A DNA stretch of 8,732 nt from positions 1 through 8,732 of the forward strand of contig DAHXOM010000129.1 of assembly GCA_027364825.1 (NCBI GenBank), written 5' to 3'. The stretch comes from a bacterium. Its GTDB lineage: Bacteria > JAMCPX01. The notes under the pieces are model-generated. The model saw only the letters and a list, made by a program, of their open reading frames with translations, was not told where the DNA came from and ran no database searches. This document shows, in pieces, positions 1 through 7,589 of this stretch (position 1 is the stretch's first letter; the number at the start of each line of letters is the position of its first letter). Both the position numbers and the translations under genes were made by a program.

Positions 1-2334
1 TTTATAATCTTGGTAATGCTGGTGCAAACACCGCTGGAAGCACAGGAAACGGGTCTTACCATTACTTCTGTTACCGTGCATAAACCTGGGAAACTACAAA
101 AGACTTCCGGTGTTCCAAAGGTAACGATGGATTTCAACGACGTGGACATAAAGGATTTTATCAAGGTGATCAGCAAGATCACGGGGAAAGACTTTATACT
201 CGGCCAGAATGTCACGGGGAAAGTCACCATTGTCTCTCCTACGCCGGTTACCATAGATGAAGCGTGGAGGATATTCGAATCCGTTCTGCAGGTAAACCAG
301 CTTACCACGGTGGGCACCGGCAACGTGATCAAGATCCTTTCCCTGAGAGATGCCAAGGGTGCGGATATCAGTACATACCTCGGAAGAACAGCGGAACAAA
401 CCAGCGATGTTTATATTACCCAGGTCATACCGCTCCATTATATAACCGCAAACGATATGGCCAATGTCCTGAGGCCGTTTCTGTCATCGTTCGGCAATAT
501 CCAGCCGTACGATCCTGCGAACACACTGATTGTTACAGAATCCGCTTCCAACATAGACAGGCTCTTAAAGATTATACGTGAACTGGATACGGATATAAAC
601 AGGCAGACGATTCAGGTAATAAAGCTGAAGTATGCTACGGCACAGAGTATATCCACGATAATCAATAACCTGTATACAGGGCAATCGAAACCTTCGTTCG
701 GGTTCGTAAGACCCAATCAGGCGGCCCAGACGCAGCAGCCGGTTAAGGTACTGTACGACGACAGAACAAATTCCATAATCCTTGTTGCAAGCGCCGACGA
801 GATAGCATCGATTGAAATATTGATCCAGAAGCTTGATGTGCCTGTCGTAGGAGAGGGACAGATACACGTTTATTATCTCAGGAATGCAAATGCCGAGAAG
901 CTTTCAGCCACCCTTGCTACCCTTGCGGGAAGCAGCGCACCTTCCGTGCCGGGCCAGGCTGCACAGCATGCTGCCGTTGCACAGCTTGCAGGCGGCGTGA
1001 AAATATCCGCAGATCCGGCGACGAATTCCCTTATCATTATTGCAACACCGCAGGATTATCAAATTATAAAGGGTGTTATTCAGGAGCTTGATATAAGGAG
1101 AAGGCAGGTTTATGTTCAGGCTGTTATAGCGGAGCTTTCGCTCAGCGGAACAAAACAACTGGGCGTCGATCTGAATGCCATACCCAACCTGTATGCAGGA
1201 GGGACCAACCTCGGTGCTGTGAGCAATATGGGGGCGGGAAGCCAGATACTTCCGACGACAACAAGCCCGCTCGGTCCGTTTAGCCAGTCCGGTCTGTCCA
1301 TGGGTATCATCAATGGAACTATTACCCTGAACGGCGTCACGTATCCCAATATCATTTCTTTTATCAATGCGCTTGAAACAAACAGTGAGGCAAATGTCCT
1401 GTCAACACCGAACATACTTGCAACGGACAATGAGCCTGCAGAGATCATGGTCGGTCAGAACGTTCCGATACCAACGGGTCAGGCCATCGGACAGATCAGC
1501 GGGTATACCCAGACATTCGTCCAAAGACAGGATGTCGGTTTGAAACTTAAAATCACGCCGCAGATCAATGCCGGTGATTATGTAAGGCTCAAACTCGATT
1601 TCGAACTTACCGCTATTATTCCGTCCCCGCAGGGGCTGAATGCGAACACGGTCGGAATAACAACGTCAAAACGTTCCGCACAAACAGTGGTTACCGTTAA
1701 AGACAGAAGCACCATAGTTATCGGCGGATTGCTCCAGAACAACTCGAGTGTGAGTGAAAGCAAGATCCCGTTCCTTGGCGATCTGCCGCTCATAGGGTGG
1801 TTGTTCAGGTATTCGAACAAATCAAAGGATAAAACAGACCTCATGATCTTCCTTACGCCATACATTGTAAAGAGCCAGTCCGATATAGCAAGGATAAACC
1901 AGATAAAGGAAGAACAGTCCAAAAAATTTGAAAAGGAGACGTTTGGCTACGAGCTCAAAAACAGTCCTTTTACCGCAACGTTTGACAGCATGAACAAGGA
2001 ATCAAAAGTGGGTACAAAGCAACCCGCTCCGCTTCTGTTTACCGGTGAAACCTATATTACCCCTGAAGGAGAGTTCCCGGTCCAACAGCAGGAGGCGGCC
2101 CCTTCCACAGGCACGACCATGACGCAGAGTGCGGCGGTTCCCATGAGCGGAGTCACTTCTCAGGTTATGACTGCAGGCACATCGATAACACAAACACAGG
2201 GTGTGCAGGTAACTACGACCACCCCGGCGGTTGGAAATCCGTCTTCCGTTCCCCCGACGACTGCAGTGCCTTTAACAGGTACCGTCTTTACCACTGAGGC
2301 CGTAAAACAGACGGAAACAACAGAGAAACCATGA
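1..2334 (+). CDS. gspD: Type II secretion system secretin GspD (5' partial)
   Basis: Outer-membrane secretin of the T2SS, a multimeric gated channel through which folded proteins leave the periplasm. The frame is open to base 1, and the first residues (FIILVMLVQTPLEAQE) look like the end of a Sec signal peptide with a likely cut after LEA. The true start is therefore left of the window and the TTG at 10 is probably not used. Counting from base 10, the domains are N0 (about 38-115), N1 (134-195), N2 (201-277), N3 (281-364) and the secretin barrel (about 365-622). The barrel carries VGLKLKITPQIN and the secretin signature IPFLGDLPLIGWLF at 586-599. After a short charged helix, the last 85 or so residues are Ser/Thr/Pro/Gln-rich and unlike the usual end of the family. 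The stop overlaps the gspE start (ATGA), which implies translational coupling. The multi-N-domain layout and the neighbours favour GspD over PilQ. Confidence 0.97.
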   Translation, partial: FIILVMLVQTPLEAQETGLTITSVTVHKPGKLQKTSGVPKVTMDFNDVDIKDFIKVISKITGKDFILGQNVTGKVTIVSPTPVTIDEAWRIFESVLQVNQLTTVGTGNVIKILSLRDAKGADISTYLGRTAEQTSDVYITQVIPLHYITANDMANVLRPFLSSFGNIQPYDPANTLIVTESASNIDRLLKIIRELDTDINRQTIQVIKLKYATAQSISTIINNLYTGQSKPSFGFVRPNQAAQTQQPVKVLYDDRTNSIILVASADEIASIEILIQKLDVPVVGEGQIHVYYLRNANAEKLSATLATLAGSSAPSVPGQAAQHAAVAQLAGGVKISADPATNSLIIIATPQDYQIIKGVIQELDIRRRQVYVQAVIAELSLSGTKQLGVDLNAIPNLYAGGTNLGAVSNMGAGSQILPTTTSPLGPFSQSGLSMGIINGTITLNGVTYPNIISFINALETNSEANVLSTPNILATDNEPAEIMVGQNVPIPTGQAIGQISGYTQTFVQRQDVGLKLKITPQINAGDYVRLKLDFELTAIIPSPQGLNANTVGITTSKRSAQTVVTVKDRSTIVIGGLLQNNSSVSESKIPFLGDLPLIGWLFRYSNKSKDKTDLMIFLTPYIVKSQSDIARINQIKEEQSKKFEKETFGYELKNSPFTATFDSMNKESKVGTKQPAPLLFTGETYITPEGEFPVQQQEAAPSTGTTMTQSAAVPMSGVTSQVMTAGTSITQTQGVQVTTTTPAVGNPSSVPPTTAVPLTGTVFTTEAVKQTETTEKP

Positions 2335-4043
2335 AAAAAGGGGTTTTGATAGGAGAATTGCTCCAGAGCATTATAACGCCCGAACAGCTTGAAGAAGCTC
2401 TTGCGTATCAAAAAGAGAAGGGCGGCAGGCTGGGTGAATTACTGCTTACAAAATTCAAGGCTATAACAGAATCGGATCTCATCAAAGCACTGGCAGAGCA
2501 GTTCGAAATTGAATATATCACGAACCTTACGGGTATGAAGCTTGATATAGAATTGATTCAGAAATTTCCCAAAACATTCTCGAGGCGTTTCGGCATAATA
2601 CCGATAGATAAAACAAACGGACTGGTAAGGCTCGGCATCATAGATCCTACGAATATCGAGGCTGTCAACGATGCAGAACGCTTTCTCGATATGCCTGTTG
2701 TACCCGTCCTTGTGACACAGAGAGACGTCGTCAATGCGGTAAATATTTATTACGACAGGATAGATGTCAGTACCGAGGATATGGTTGATGAGCTTGAGGA
2801 TACAAACCTCGATCATGTGGCCCAGGAATTAAATGAGCCGCAGGATCTGCTCGATGCAACAGACGAGGCGCCTATCATAAGGCTCATTAACTCCCTGATG
2901 TTCGAGGCGGTCAAAAAGCGTGCAAGCGATATTCACATAGAACCTTTTGAAAAAGAATTGTCGGTACGGTATCGCATCGACGGAATACTCTATGAAATCA
3001 TAAAACCACCGAAGAGGTTTCAATCAAGCATCACCTCAAGGATAAAGGTCATGGCAGGCATGAATATAGCCGAGAAAAGGCTCCCGCAGGATGGAAGGAT
3101 ACGGATAAAAATAGCGGGAAAGGACGTTGATATCAGGACATCCATCATCCCGACCTCATTCGGAGAGAGGGTGGTTATGAGGCTGCTCGACAGATCGAGC
3201 GTGCTCATCGGACTCAACAATATCGGACTTGTCGACGAAAAATTGAAGCTGATTAACCAGCTCATCAAGAGGAGCAACGGTATTGTATTGGTTACAGGTC
3301 CAACCGGCAGCGGTAAGACGACCACACTGTACTCTGTGCTGTCGGTCCTTAATTCACCCGAGGTAAACATACTGACCATAGAAGACCCGGTTGAGTATCA
3401 GATAAAAGGTATAGGCCAGATCCAGGTTAACTCAAAGATCGATCTGACATTCGCCAACGGCCTGCGATCCATCCTTCGGCAGGATCCGGACATCGTGCTG
3501 GTCGGAGAAATAAGGGATAAAGAGACGGCCGAGATAGCCGTACAGGCATCTTTGACAGGCCACCTTGTCTTTTCCACGCTGCACACGAATGATTCAGCCG
3601 GCAGTATAACAAGACTTATAGATATGGGTATTGAACCGTTCCTCGTTTCTTCGTCCGTTGTCGCAATTATAGCACAGCGGCTTGTACGGACGATATGCCC
3701 TGTATGTAAAATTTCTTATAGACCCGATGACGAGGAATTAATGGAGATAGGCATAACCAGGGACCTCCTGCATGATGACAGGATATATAAGGGAAAGGGT
3801 TGTGTAAACTGCGTCAACACTGGTTATAAGGGCAGGTCCGGCATATACGAAATACTGATTATAGATGATGAAATACGTTCCATGATTACCAGGTCTGTGG
3901 ATTCATCAATGATAAAACACGCTGCCATTAAAAAGGGCATGACTACCTTAAAAGAGGACGGTATTAAAAAGGTGATCAACGGGACTACGACCATTAAGGA
4001 AATTCTGAGGGTTACACAGGATGAGGTAACCGAAGTGGTTTAA
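2331..4043 (+). CDS. gspE: Type II secretion system ATPase GspE
   Basis: Cytoplasmic hexameric ATPase of the PilB/GspE family that powers pseudopilus assembly through GspF and GspL. The 570-residue length is slightly longer than many GspE proteins. An N-terminal N1E/MshEN-like domain spans about residues 1-150 and has two repeated helical motifs at 6-27 and 33-57. The N2E domain (about 178-290) contains ASDIHIEP. The C-terminal motor has Walker A GPTGSGKTT (323-331, Lys329), an Asp box IEDPVE (350-355), Walker B DIVLVGEIRD (387-396, catalytic Glu393) and a His box with His411 and His418. A zinc-binding tetracysteine is formed by CPVC (456-459) and CVNC (491-494), as is typical of GspE/PilB and absent from PilT. 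The ATG overlaps the gspD stop by 4 nt and only a weak GAG-type ribosome site precedes it, so translation is probably coupled. All catalytic motifs are intact. Confidence 0.98.
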   Translation: MKKGVLIGELLQSIITPEQLEEALAYQKEKGGRLGELLLTKFKAITESDLIKALAEQFEIEYITNLTGMKLDIELIQKFPKTFSRRFGIIPIDKTNGLVRLGIIDPTNIEAVNDAERFLDMPVVPVLVTQRDVVNAVNIYYDRIDVSTEDMVDELEDTNLDHVAQELNEPQDLLDATDEAPIIRLINSLMFEAVKKRASDIHIEPFEKELSVRYRIDGILYEIIKPPKRFQSSITSRIKVMAGMNIAEKRLPQDGRIRIKIAGKDVDIRTSIIPTSFGERVVMRLLDRSSVLIGLNNIGLVDEKLKLINQLIKRSNGIVLVTGPTGSGKTTTLYSVLSVLNSPEVNILTIEDPVEYQIKGIGQIQVNSKIDLTFANGLRSILRQDPDIVLVGEIRDKETAEIAVQASLTGHLVFSTLHTNDSAGSITRLIDMGIEPFLVSSSVVAIIAQRLVRTICPVCKISYRPDDEELMEIGITRDLLHDDRIYKGKGCVNCVNTGYKGRSGIYEILIIDDEIRSMITRSVDSSMIKHAAIKKGMTTLKEDGIKKVINGTTTIKEILRVTQDEVTEVV

Positions 4044-4051
4044 AGTAAACT

Positions 4052-5275
4052 ATGCCAATTTTCGAATACAAAGGGCTTACTGTTCAGGGAAAATCAACGC
4101 GGGGTGTCATAGAAGCGGACAATCAGCATGCAGCACGCATAAAACTCAAGGATACCGGCATTTATGCTACGGATTTCAGGCAGGAGATAGAAGAACGAGC
4201 GGAAAGCGGAGCAAAGATGAGCGTGTCGGATCTCCTGACGAGCGTAAAACAGCAGGATGTTGCAATCGTTACACGACAGCTGTCCAGTCTTATCGGGGCT
4301 GGTCTTACGCTGGTTGATGCGCTTGACGCCATTGGAGAACAGATCGATAAGATAAAATTAAAGAAGATCATCAGCAATATCAAAACGAGGATAAATGAGG
4401 GAAGCTCATTTGCGGATGCACTGAAAACCGCTCCAAAGGTGTTCCCCGAGTTTTATGTCAATATGGTCGCTGCAGGAGAGTCGAGCGGTGCGCTGGATGT
4501 CGTGCTCCAGAGGCTCGCCGATTATATTGAAAACCAGGTGAAGCTGAAGTACAAAGTCATAGCCACGCTTATCTATCCTGCAATCATGGTCATGCTTGCC
4601 ACGTTCGTTGTAATAGCACTGATGACCTTTGTTATCCCAAAGGTAACACAGTTATTCAAGGACGTTAATCAGACCCTGCCGATCTTTACCAGATTGCTAA
4701 TATTCACGAGCAACATCATGAGCACATACTGGTATTTATTTATAATAGGTGCAATAGGTGCTTATTATATTTTCAGATGGTACATAAGGACAGAGAAGGG
4801 ACGGGTCAGATATGAAGGCTTTTTACTCAGGATACCGGTTTTCGGCAGGCTGATAAGGCTTGTGATCATAGCAAGGTTTGCGCGTACGCTTGCAACGCTT
4901 TTAAAAAGCGGTGTACCGGTGGTAAGGGCTATGGATATAGTAAAGACAATCGTTAACAACAGTGTCATCGGGCAGGCAATAGAAAAGGCAAAGGTGTCCA
5001 TTGTTGAAGGATCGTCGATATCGGCGCCTTTAAGGGCAAGCGGCGTTTTCCCGCCCATGGTTACCAGGATGATAGCAGTCGGCGAGCAGAGCGGAGAGCT
5101 TGAAAATATGCTTGAGAAGATCGCGTTAACGTACGAGGATAATGTTACAACAGCAATCAGTGCCCTGACAGCACTTCTTGAGCCGATGATTATTCTCATC
5201 ATGGCGGGGATTGTACTGTTTATCATTTTATCCGTACTTCTGCCGATATTCCAGATGAATCAATTAGTACATTAG
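4052..5275 (+). CDS. gspF: Type II secretion system inner-membrane platform protein GspF
   Basis: Polytopic inner-membrane platform protein that links the GspE motor to pseudopilin extraction. It has 407 residues, the normal family length. It shows the usual internal duplication of two T2SSF domains: the first opens near residue 72 (TRQLSSLIGAGLTLVDAL) and holds VAAGESSGAL, and the second opens near residue 273 (ARFARTLATLLKSGVPVVRA) and holds IAVGEQSGEL. Three membrane segments are visible at about 168-193, 227-245 and 376-400. The N-terminus PIFEYKGLTVQGKSTRGVIEA is typical for GspF. The ATG lies 8 nt after the gspE stop without a strong Shine-Dalgarno, which suggests translational coupling. 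PilC is the type IV pilus homologue, but the flanking gspE and gspG with T2SS-specific motifs settle the assignment. Confidence 0.97.
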   Translation: MPIFEYKGLTVQGKSTRGVIEADNQHAARIKLKDTGIYATDFRQEIEERAESGAKMSVSDLLTSVKQQDVAIVTRQLSSLIGAGLTLVDALDAIGEQIDKIKLKKIISNIKTRINEGSSFADALKTAPKVFPEFYVNMVAAGESSGALDVVLQRLADYIENQVKLKYKVIATLIYPAIMVMLATFVVIALMTFVIPKVTQLFKDVNQTLPIFTRLLIFTSNIMSTYWYLFIIGAIGAYYIFRWYIRTEKGRVRYEGFLLRIPVFGRLIRLVIIARFARTLATLLKSGVPVVRAMDIVKTIVNNSVIGQAIEKAKVSIVEGSSISAPLRASGVFPPMVTRMIAVGEQSGELENMLEKIALTYEDNVTTAISALTALLEPMIILIMAGIVLFIILSVLLPIFQMNQLVH

Positions 5276-5279
5276 GAGG
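5274..5279 (+). promoter_or_regulatory. Strong ribosome binding site for gspG
   Basis: A perfect AGGAGG sits 6 nt before the ATG at 5286 and overlaps the gspF stop codon (TAG at 5273-5275). It is the best ribosome binding site seen in the window, in keeping with GspG being the major pseudopilin and needed in excess. It also fixes the gspG start and therefore the unusually long leader. An in-frame TAA at 5280-5282 excludes any upstream start. Confidence 0.85.
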
Positions 5280-5285
5280 TAAAAG

Positions 5286-5831
5286 ATGCAGAAACAAAAA
5301 GGGTGTACTCCGTTAGAAAGCGATAAAGCTTACCGGGGAAACACACTACGATTAGAATTCCCGGTTCATTCAAAAACAAAGCAGCCCGGCGGATTTCTAT
5401 CCGGTTTTACCCTGATAGAAATAATGGTCGTGGTGCTTATTATTGGGTTACTCGCGACCCTTGTCGCGGTGAATGTTATCCCGAGGAAAGAAGAAGCGAA
5501 CAGGGTTAAAGCTTGTGCCGATATAAAGTCGCTCGAGACGGCACTAAAGCTTTATTATCTCGACAATCACGGATATCCGACAACGGAACAGGGATTGAAG
5601 TCCCTGGTTGAACAGCCGACAATCGGCAAGATACCGTGCTGTTGGAAACAGGGAGGATATATAGAGGGCGGGCATATTCCCAAGGACCCGTGGGACAATG
5701 ATTATGTTTACATAAGTCCTGCTCCGAATGGTTCCGATTATGAGATTATTTCTTATGGAGCAGACGGCAAGCCGGGCGGTGAAGGTAAAGATAAGGATAT
5801 AACAAGCCTTGATACGGGCTCATGCCAGTAA
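5286..5831 (+). CDS. gspG: Type II secretion system major pseudopilin GspG
   Basis: Major pseudopilin, the main subunit of the periplasmic pseudopilus. It has a class III (type IV pilin-like) signal: prepilin peptidase should cut at SG^FTLIE between Gly40 and Phe41, leaving Glu45 as the conserved +5 glutamate followed by a hydrophobic helix to about residue 65. The mature part matches GspG closely: GYPTTEQGL, PKDPWDNDY and the calcium-loop region GADGKPGGEGKDKDI near the C-terminus. The leader of 40 residues is odd, since GspG leaders are usually below about 15. An AGGAGG site 6 nt upstream and an in-frame stop at 5280-5282 fix this start, and there is no internal ATG, GTG or TTG before the cleavage site. 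The mature protein has four cysteines (77, 118, 119, 180), including an adjacent pair. The identity is secure; the role of the leader is unknown. Confidence 0.97.
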   Translation: MQKQKGCTPLESDKAYRGNTLRLEFPVHSKTKQPGGFLSGFTLIEIMVVVLIIGLLATLVAVNVIPRKEEANRVKACADIKSLETALKLYYLDNHGYPTTEQGLKSLVEQPTIGKIPCCWKQGGYIEGGHIPKDPWDNDYVYISPAPNGSDYEIISYGADGKPGGEGKDKDITSLDTGSCQ

Positions 5832-5877
5832 GAAGCAGCAGGGGGGTGTCAGCGGAGAAAGCCTGCGCGATGATACT

Positions 5878-6438
5878 ATGAACATGAGCGTAAGATCCAG
5901 TGATAGAACTTACGGCATGCCCGGAGGATTTACCCTTATCGAGCTTGTTGTTGTGCTGTTTATTATTGTTGTTGTGCTCGGCATCGCTACGCCGAGGTTA
6001 ATGGATCTTACCGGTGTGGAACTCAGAACATCTGCACAGAGGCTGTCTTCGACTATCAGATATGTATACGCAAAAGCCGTGTTTTCAAAAACAGACTACT
6101 ACCGTATGAAGTTTGACCTGAAAAAGAATGAGTACTGGGTTGAGACCTGTGTTCCTTCTCTTGAGACGAATACCTGTGAATGGCACCATGATAAGGACAT
6201 TCTCGGTAAGCCGGAAAAACTACCCAACGGCATTCGGTTCGAGGATATCATTGTCGATACAACCATGGTCAGTAAAAACGCCACAGACGTTGCCATACAA
6301 TTTTATCCTCAGGGATATATGCCGTATACGATTATCCATATCGAAGATGATAAAAAGAATGTATACTCTCTTGAGGTCAACCCGTTCACAGGACAGGTGG
6401 CAATATATGACAAATATTATGAACCAGAAAAATCCTGA
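5878..6438 (+). CDS. gspH: Type II secretion system minor pseudopilin GspH
   Basis: Minor pseudopilin thought to join the pseudopilus tip (GspH with I, J, K) to the GspG shaft. Processing is expected at PGG^FTLIEL, with the +5 Glu present and a hydrophobic helix following, then a beta-rich periplasmic domain. The assignment rests on the pilin-like N-terminus, the GspH-like end (YSLEVNPFTGQVAIYD) and the position between gspG and gspI. From the ATG at 5878 the product is 186 residues with a 17-residue leader. Other in-frame starts are ATG 5884, ATG 5917 (leader of only 4 residues) and TTG 5809, which would overlap gspG by 23 nt. None has a well-placed Shine-Dalgarno; a GGAGA at 5854-5858 is 19 nt away. 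Two mature-domain cysteines (ETCVPS and NTCEWH) could form a disulfide. The start is uncertain; the gene is not. Confidence 0.9.
   Translation: MNMSVRSSDRTYGMPGGFTLIELVVVLFIIVVVLGIATPRLMDLTGVELRTSAQRLSSTIRYVYAKAVFSKTDYYRMKFDLKKNEYWVETCVPSLETNTCEWHHDKDILGKPEKLPNGIRFEDIIVDTTMVSKNATDVAIQFYPQGYMPYTIIHIEDDKKNVYSLEVNPFTGQVAIYDKYYEPEKS
6395..6400 (+). promoter_or_regulatory. Ribosome binding site deciding the gspI start
   Basis: AGGTGG, one mismatch from AGGAGG, lies 6 nt before the ATG at 6407, inside the end of gspH. The next in-frame ATG (6419) is 18 nt away, too far for this site, so 6407 is the preferred gspI start. Confidence 0.6.
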
Positions 6439-6844
6439 ACGCGGATTTTCTCTGCTCGAGCTCCTCGTTGCAGTGGCAATACTTGCGGTGGGTTTGATTT
6501 CCATACAGTCGCTTGAGAACCAGAACATAGACGCTTCAAATTATATCAATGATACAAGTATTGCCATGATGCTTGCCGATTACCGGCTTGGAGAAGAAGA
6601 AATAAAGACAAACTTTGGAGACTTTAACCCTCCTCTTAAATCTTTTTCAGCCCAATTCCCTTCATTCAAGGTTGAAACAACAAATGAGAACGGGCTGACC
6701 CTTCCGATCGATCTGCCCATAAGCCTGCCACCGGTACTTTCTGTAAGCGTAAGCTGGAAGTTTCATAACAATACGGAAAACCTGATGATCATAGATTACC
6801 TGCCGGCATCACAGGGTATGACTGTTACAACGCCAATACCGTAA
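6407..6844 (+). CDS. gspI: Type II secretion system minor pseudopilin GspI
   Basis: Minor pseudopilin, which in known systems nucleates the tip complex with GspJ and GspK. The protein is 145 residues from the ATG at 6407, with a 13-residue leader ending PERG^FSLLELLVAV. The +5 Glu is present and the first helix AVAILAVGLISIQSLE is typical of GspI. The small C-terminal domain is beta-rich, with SVSVSWKF near its end, as in the family. The frame stays open further upstream inside gspH, but that extension is antiparallel to no known domain and simply reads gspH in another frame. The start is set by AGGTGG at 6395-6400; ATG 6419 would give 141 residues. The gene overlaps gspH by 32 nt, the longest overlap in the operon, so the two are probably translationally coupled. 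Confidence 0.93.
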   Translation: MTNIMNQKNPERGFSLLELLVAVAILAVGLISIQSLENQNIDASNYINDTSIAMMLADYRLGEEEIKTNFGDFNPPLKSFSAQFPSFKVETTNENGLTLPIDLPISLPPVLSVSVSWKFHNNTENLMIIDYLPASQGMTVTTPIP

Positions 6845-6908
6845 AGAGAACAATGTGCGCGGACCCGGGTTAATCCGAAATAATACAAAAAAGATTTGTG
6901 GAACTTCA

Positions 6909-7589
6909 ATGAGAGCAAAGCAGTACTCATCAGACAGGCTTCTAACGGGGTTTACCCTGCTGGAAGCGCTTATAGCGATGTCCATACTCGCCGTTATCAT
7001 GACCTTTGTTTACCTCTCTTTTTTTACGGCATTTAAAGCAAAATCTTATGTGGAACAACGGAATGAAGTGTACCAGGTCGGCAATCAGATCATGTATCAT
7101 TTTAAAAGGGAGCTGAGCTCTGCATTCCTTGATGTGACACCTGCCGGGACTATTGCACCCTATACCTATTTTGTAGGTATAAAAGACGAATGGAACGGTA
7201 ATCCCATGGACAAGGTGTTTTTTACGACTATGTCCCATGTCGATATACCTCTCGGCAGCGGTATAGCCGGCTCTGATTATGCAGCAATAGGGTATGATAC
7301 GCAGATTAACCAGGACAAAAGTAATGTTTACCTTGTTCATAGAGAAACGCCGTTCTTTATAGCAGAACCTTTCATTCAGGGCACGGGATATGTATTGACA
7401 AGATCCGTTCAAAGTTTTGCGTTGTACTATTTTGATCCGAATACCAAACAATGGCTTGATGGATGGGATACGAGATTACAGGGAACCAATTATTTACCGT
7501 ACGCGGTTCTTGTTCAGCTTGTGATAAAAGACCACAATGGTGTTGATGTTACGTTCCGGCAGATAGTCCGGTTAAGGATGGCACAGTGA
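6909..7589 (+). CDS. gspJ: Type II secretion system minor pseudopilin GspJ
   Basis: Minor pseudopilin that forms the GspI-J-K tip of the pseudopilus. From the ATG at 6909 it is 226 residues with a 14-residue leader ending LLTG^FTLLEALIAMSIL, with the +5 Glu present. The GspJ-type pattern follows: a helix, then FKRELSSAF, a beta-rich domain, and a C-terminal strand ending in VTFRQIVRLRMAQ. A GTG at 6855 is also in frame and would lengthen the leader to 32 residues; I prefer 6909 because the leader length is normal and a weak GTGGA precedes it at 6898-6902. The stop codon overlaps the gspK GTG by 4 nt. A 64-nt gap separates it from gspI. The function call is firm; the start is moderately sure. 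Confidence 0.93.
   Translation: MRAKQYSSDRLLTGFTLLEALIAMSILAVIMTFVYLSFFTAFKAKSYVEQRNEVYQVGNQIMYHFKRELSSAFLDVTPAGTIAPYTYFVGIKDEWNGNPMDKVFFTTMSHVDIPLGSGIAGSDYAAIGYDTQINQDKSNVYLVHRETPFFIAEPFIQGTGYVLTRSVQSFALYYFDPNTKQWLDGWDTRLQGTNYLPYAVLVQLVIKDHNGVDVTFRQIVRLRMAQ
7574..7578 (+). promoter_or_regulatory. Ribosome binding site for gspK (GTG start)
   Basis: AAGGA lies 7 nt before the GTG at 7586, inside the last codons of gspJ. It supports the use of a GTG start, which gives the short basic leader that GspK proteins normally have. Confidence 0.55.

Noticed and set aside
4765..5226. Antisense open frame of 153 codons inside gspF
   Set aside because: It is the reverse shadow of the membrane-coding part of gspF, has no recognisable domain, and the sense gene is fully intact.
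2331..5275. Type IV pilus pilB/pilC identity for the ATPase and platform genes
   Set aside because: The neighbouring secretin and the GspG motifs (PKDPW, GADG...GGEG) and the H-I-J-K minor pseudopilin series are specific to type II secretion.
5841..5846. Run of six G between gspG and gspH, considered as a slippage or phase-variation site
   Set aside because: It lies after the gspG stop and before the likely gspH start, and six bases is a short tract, so no coding effect is expected.
6128..6406. N-terminal extension of gspI running through gspH
   Set aside because: This part only reads gspH in another frame; pseudopilin leaders are short and a good ribosome site sits at 6395-6400.
6942..7451. 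Antisense open frame of 169 codons inside gspJ
   Set aside because: It lies wholly within a clear gspJ, its translation is Cys- and Arg-rich without any domain, and no ribosome site was seen.
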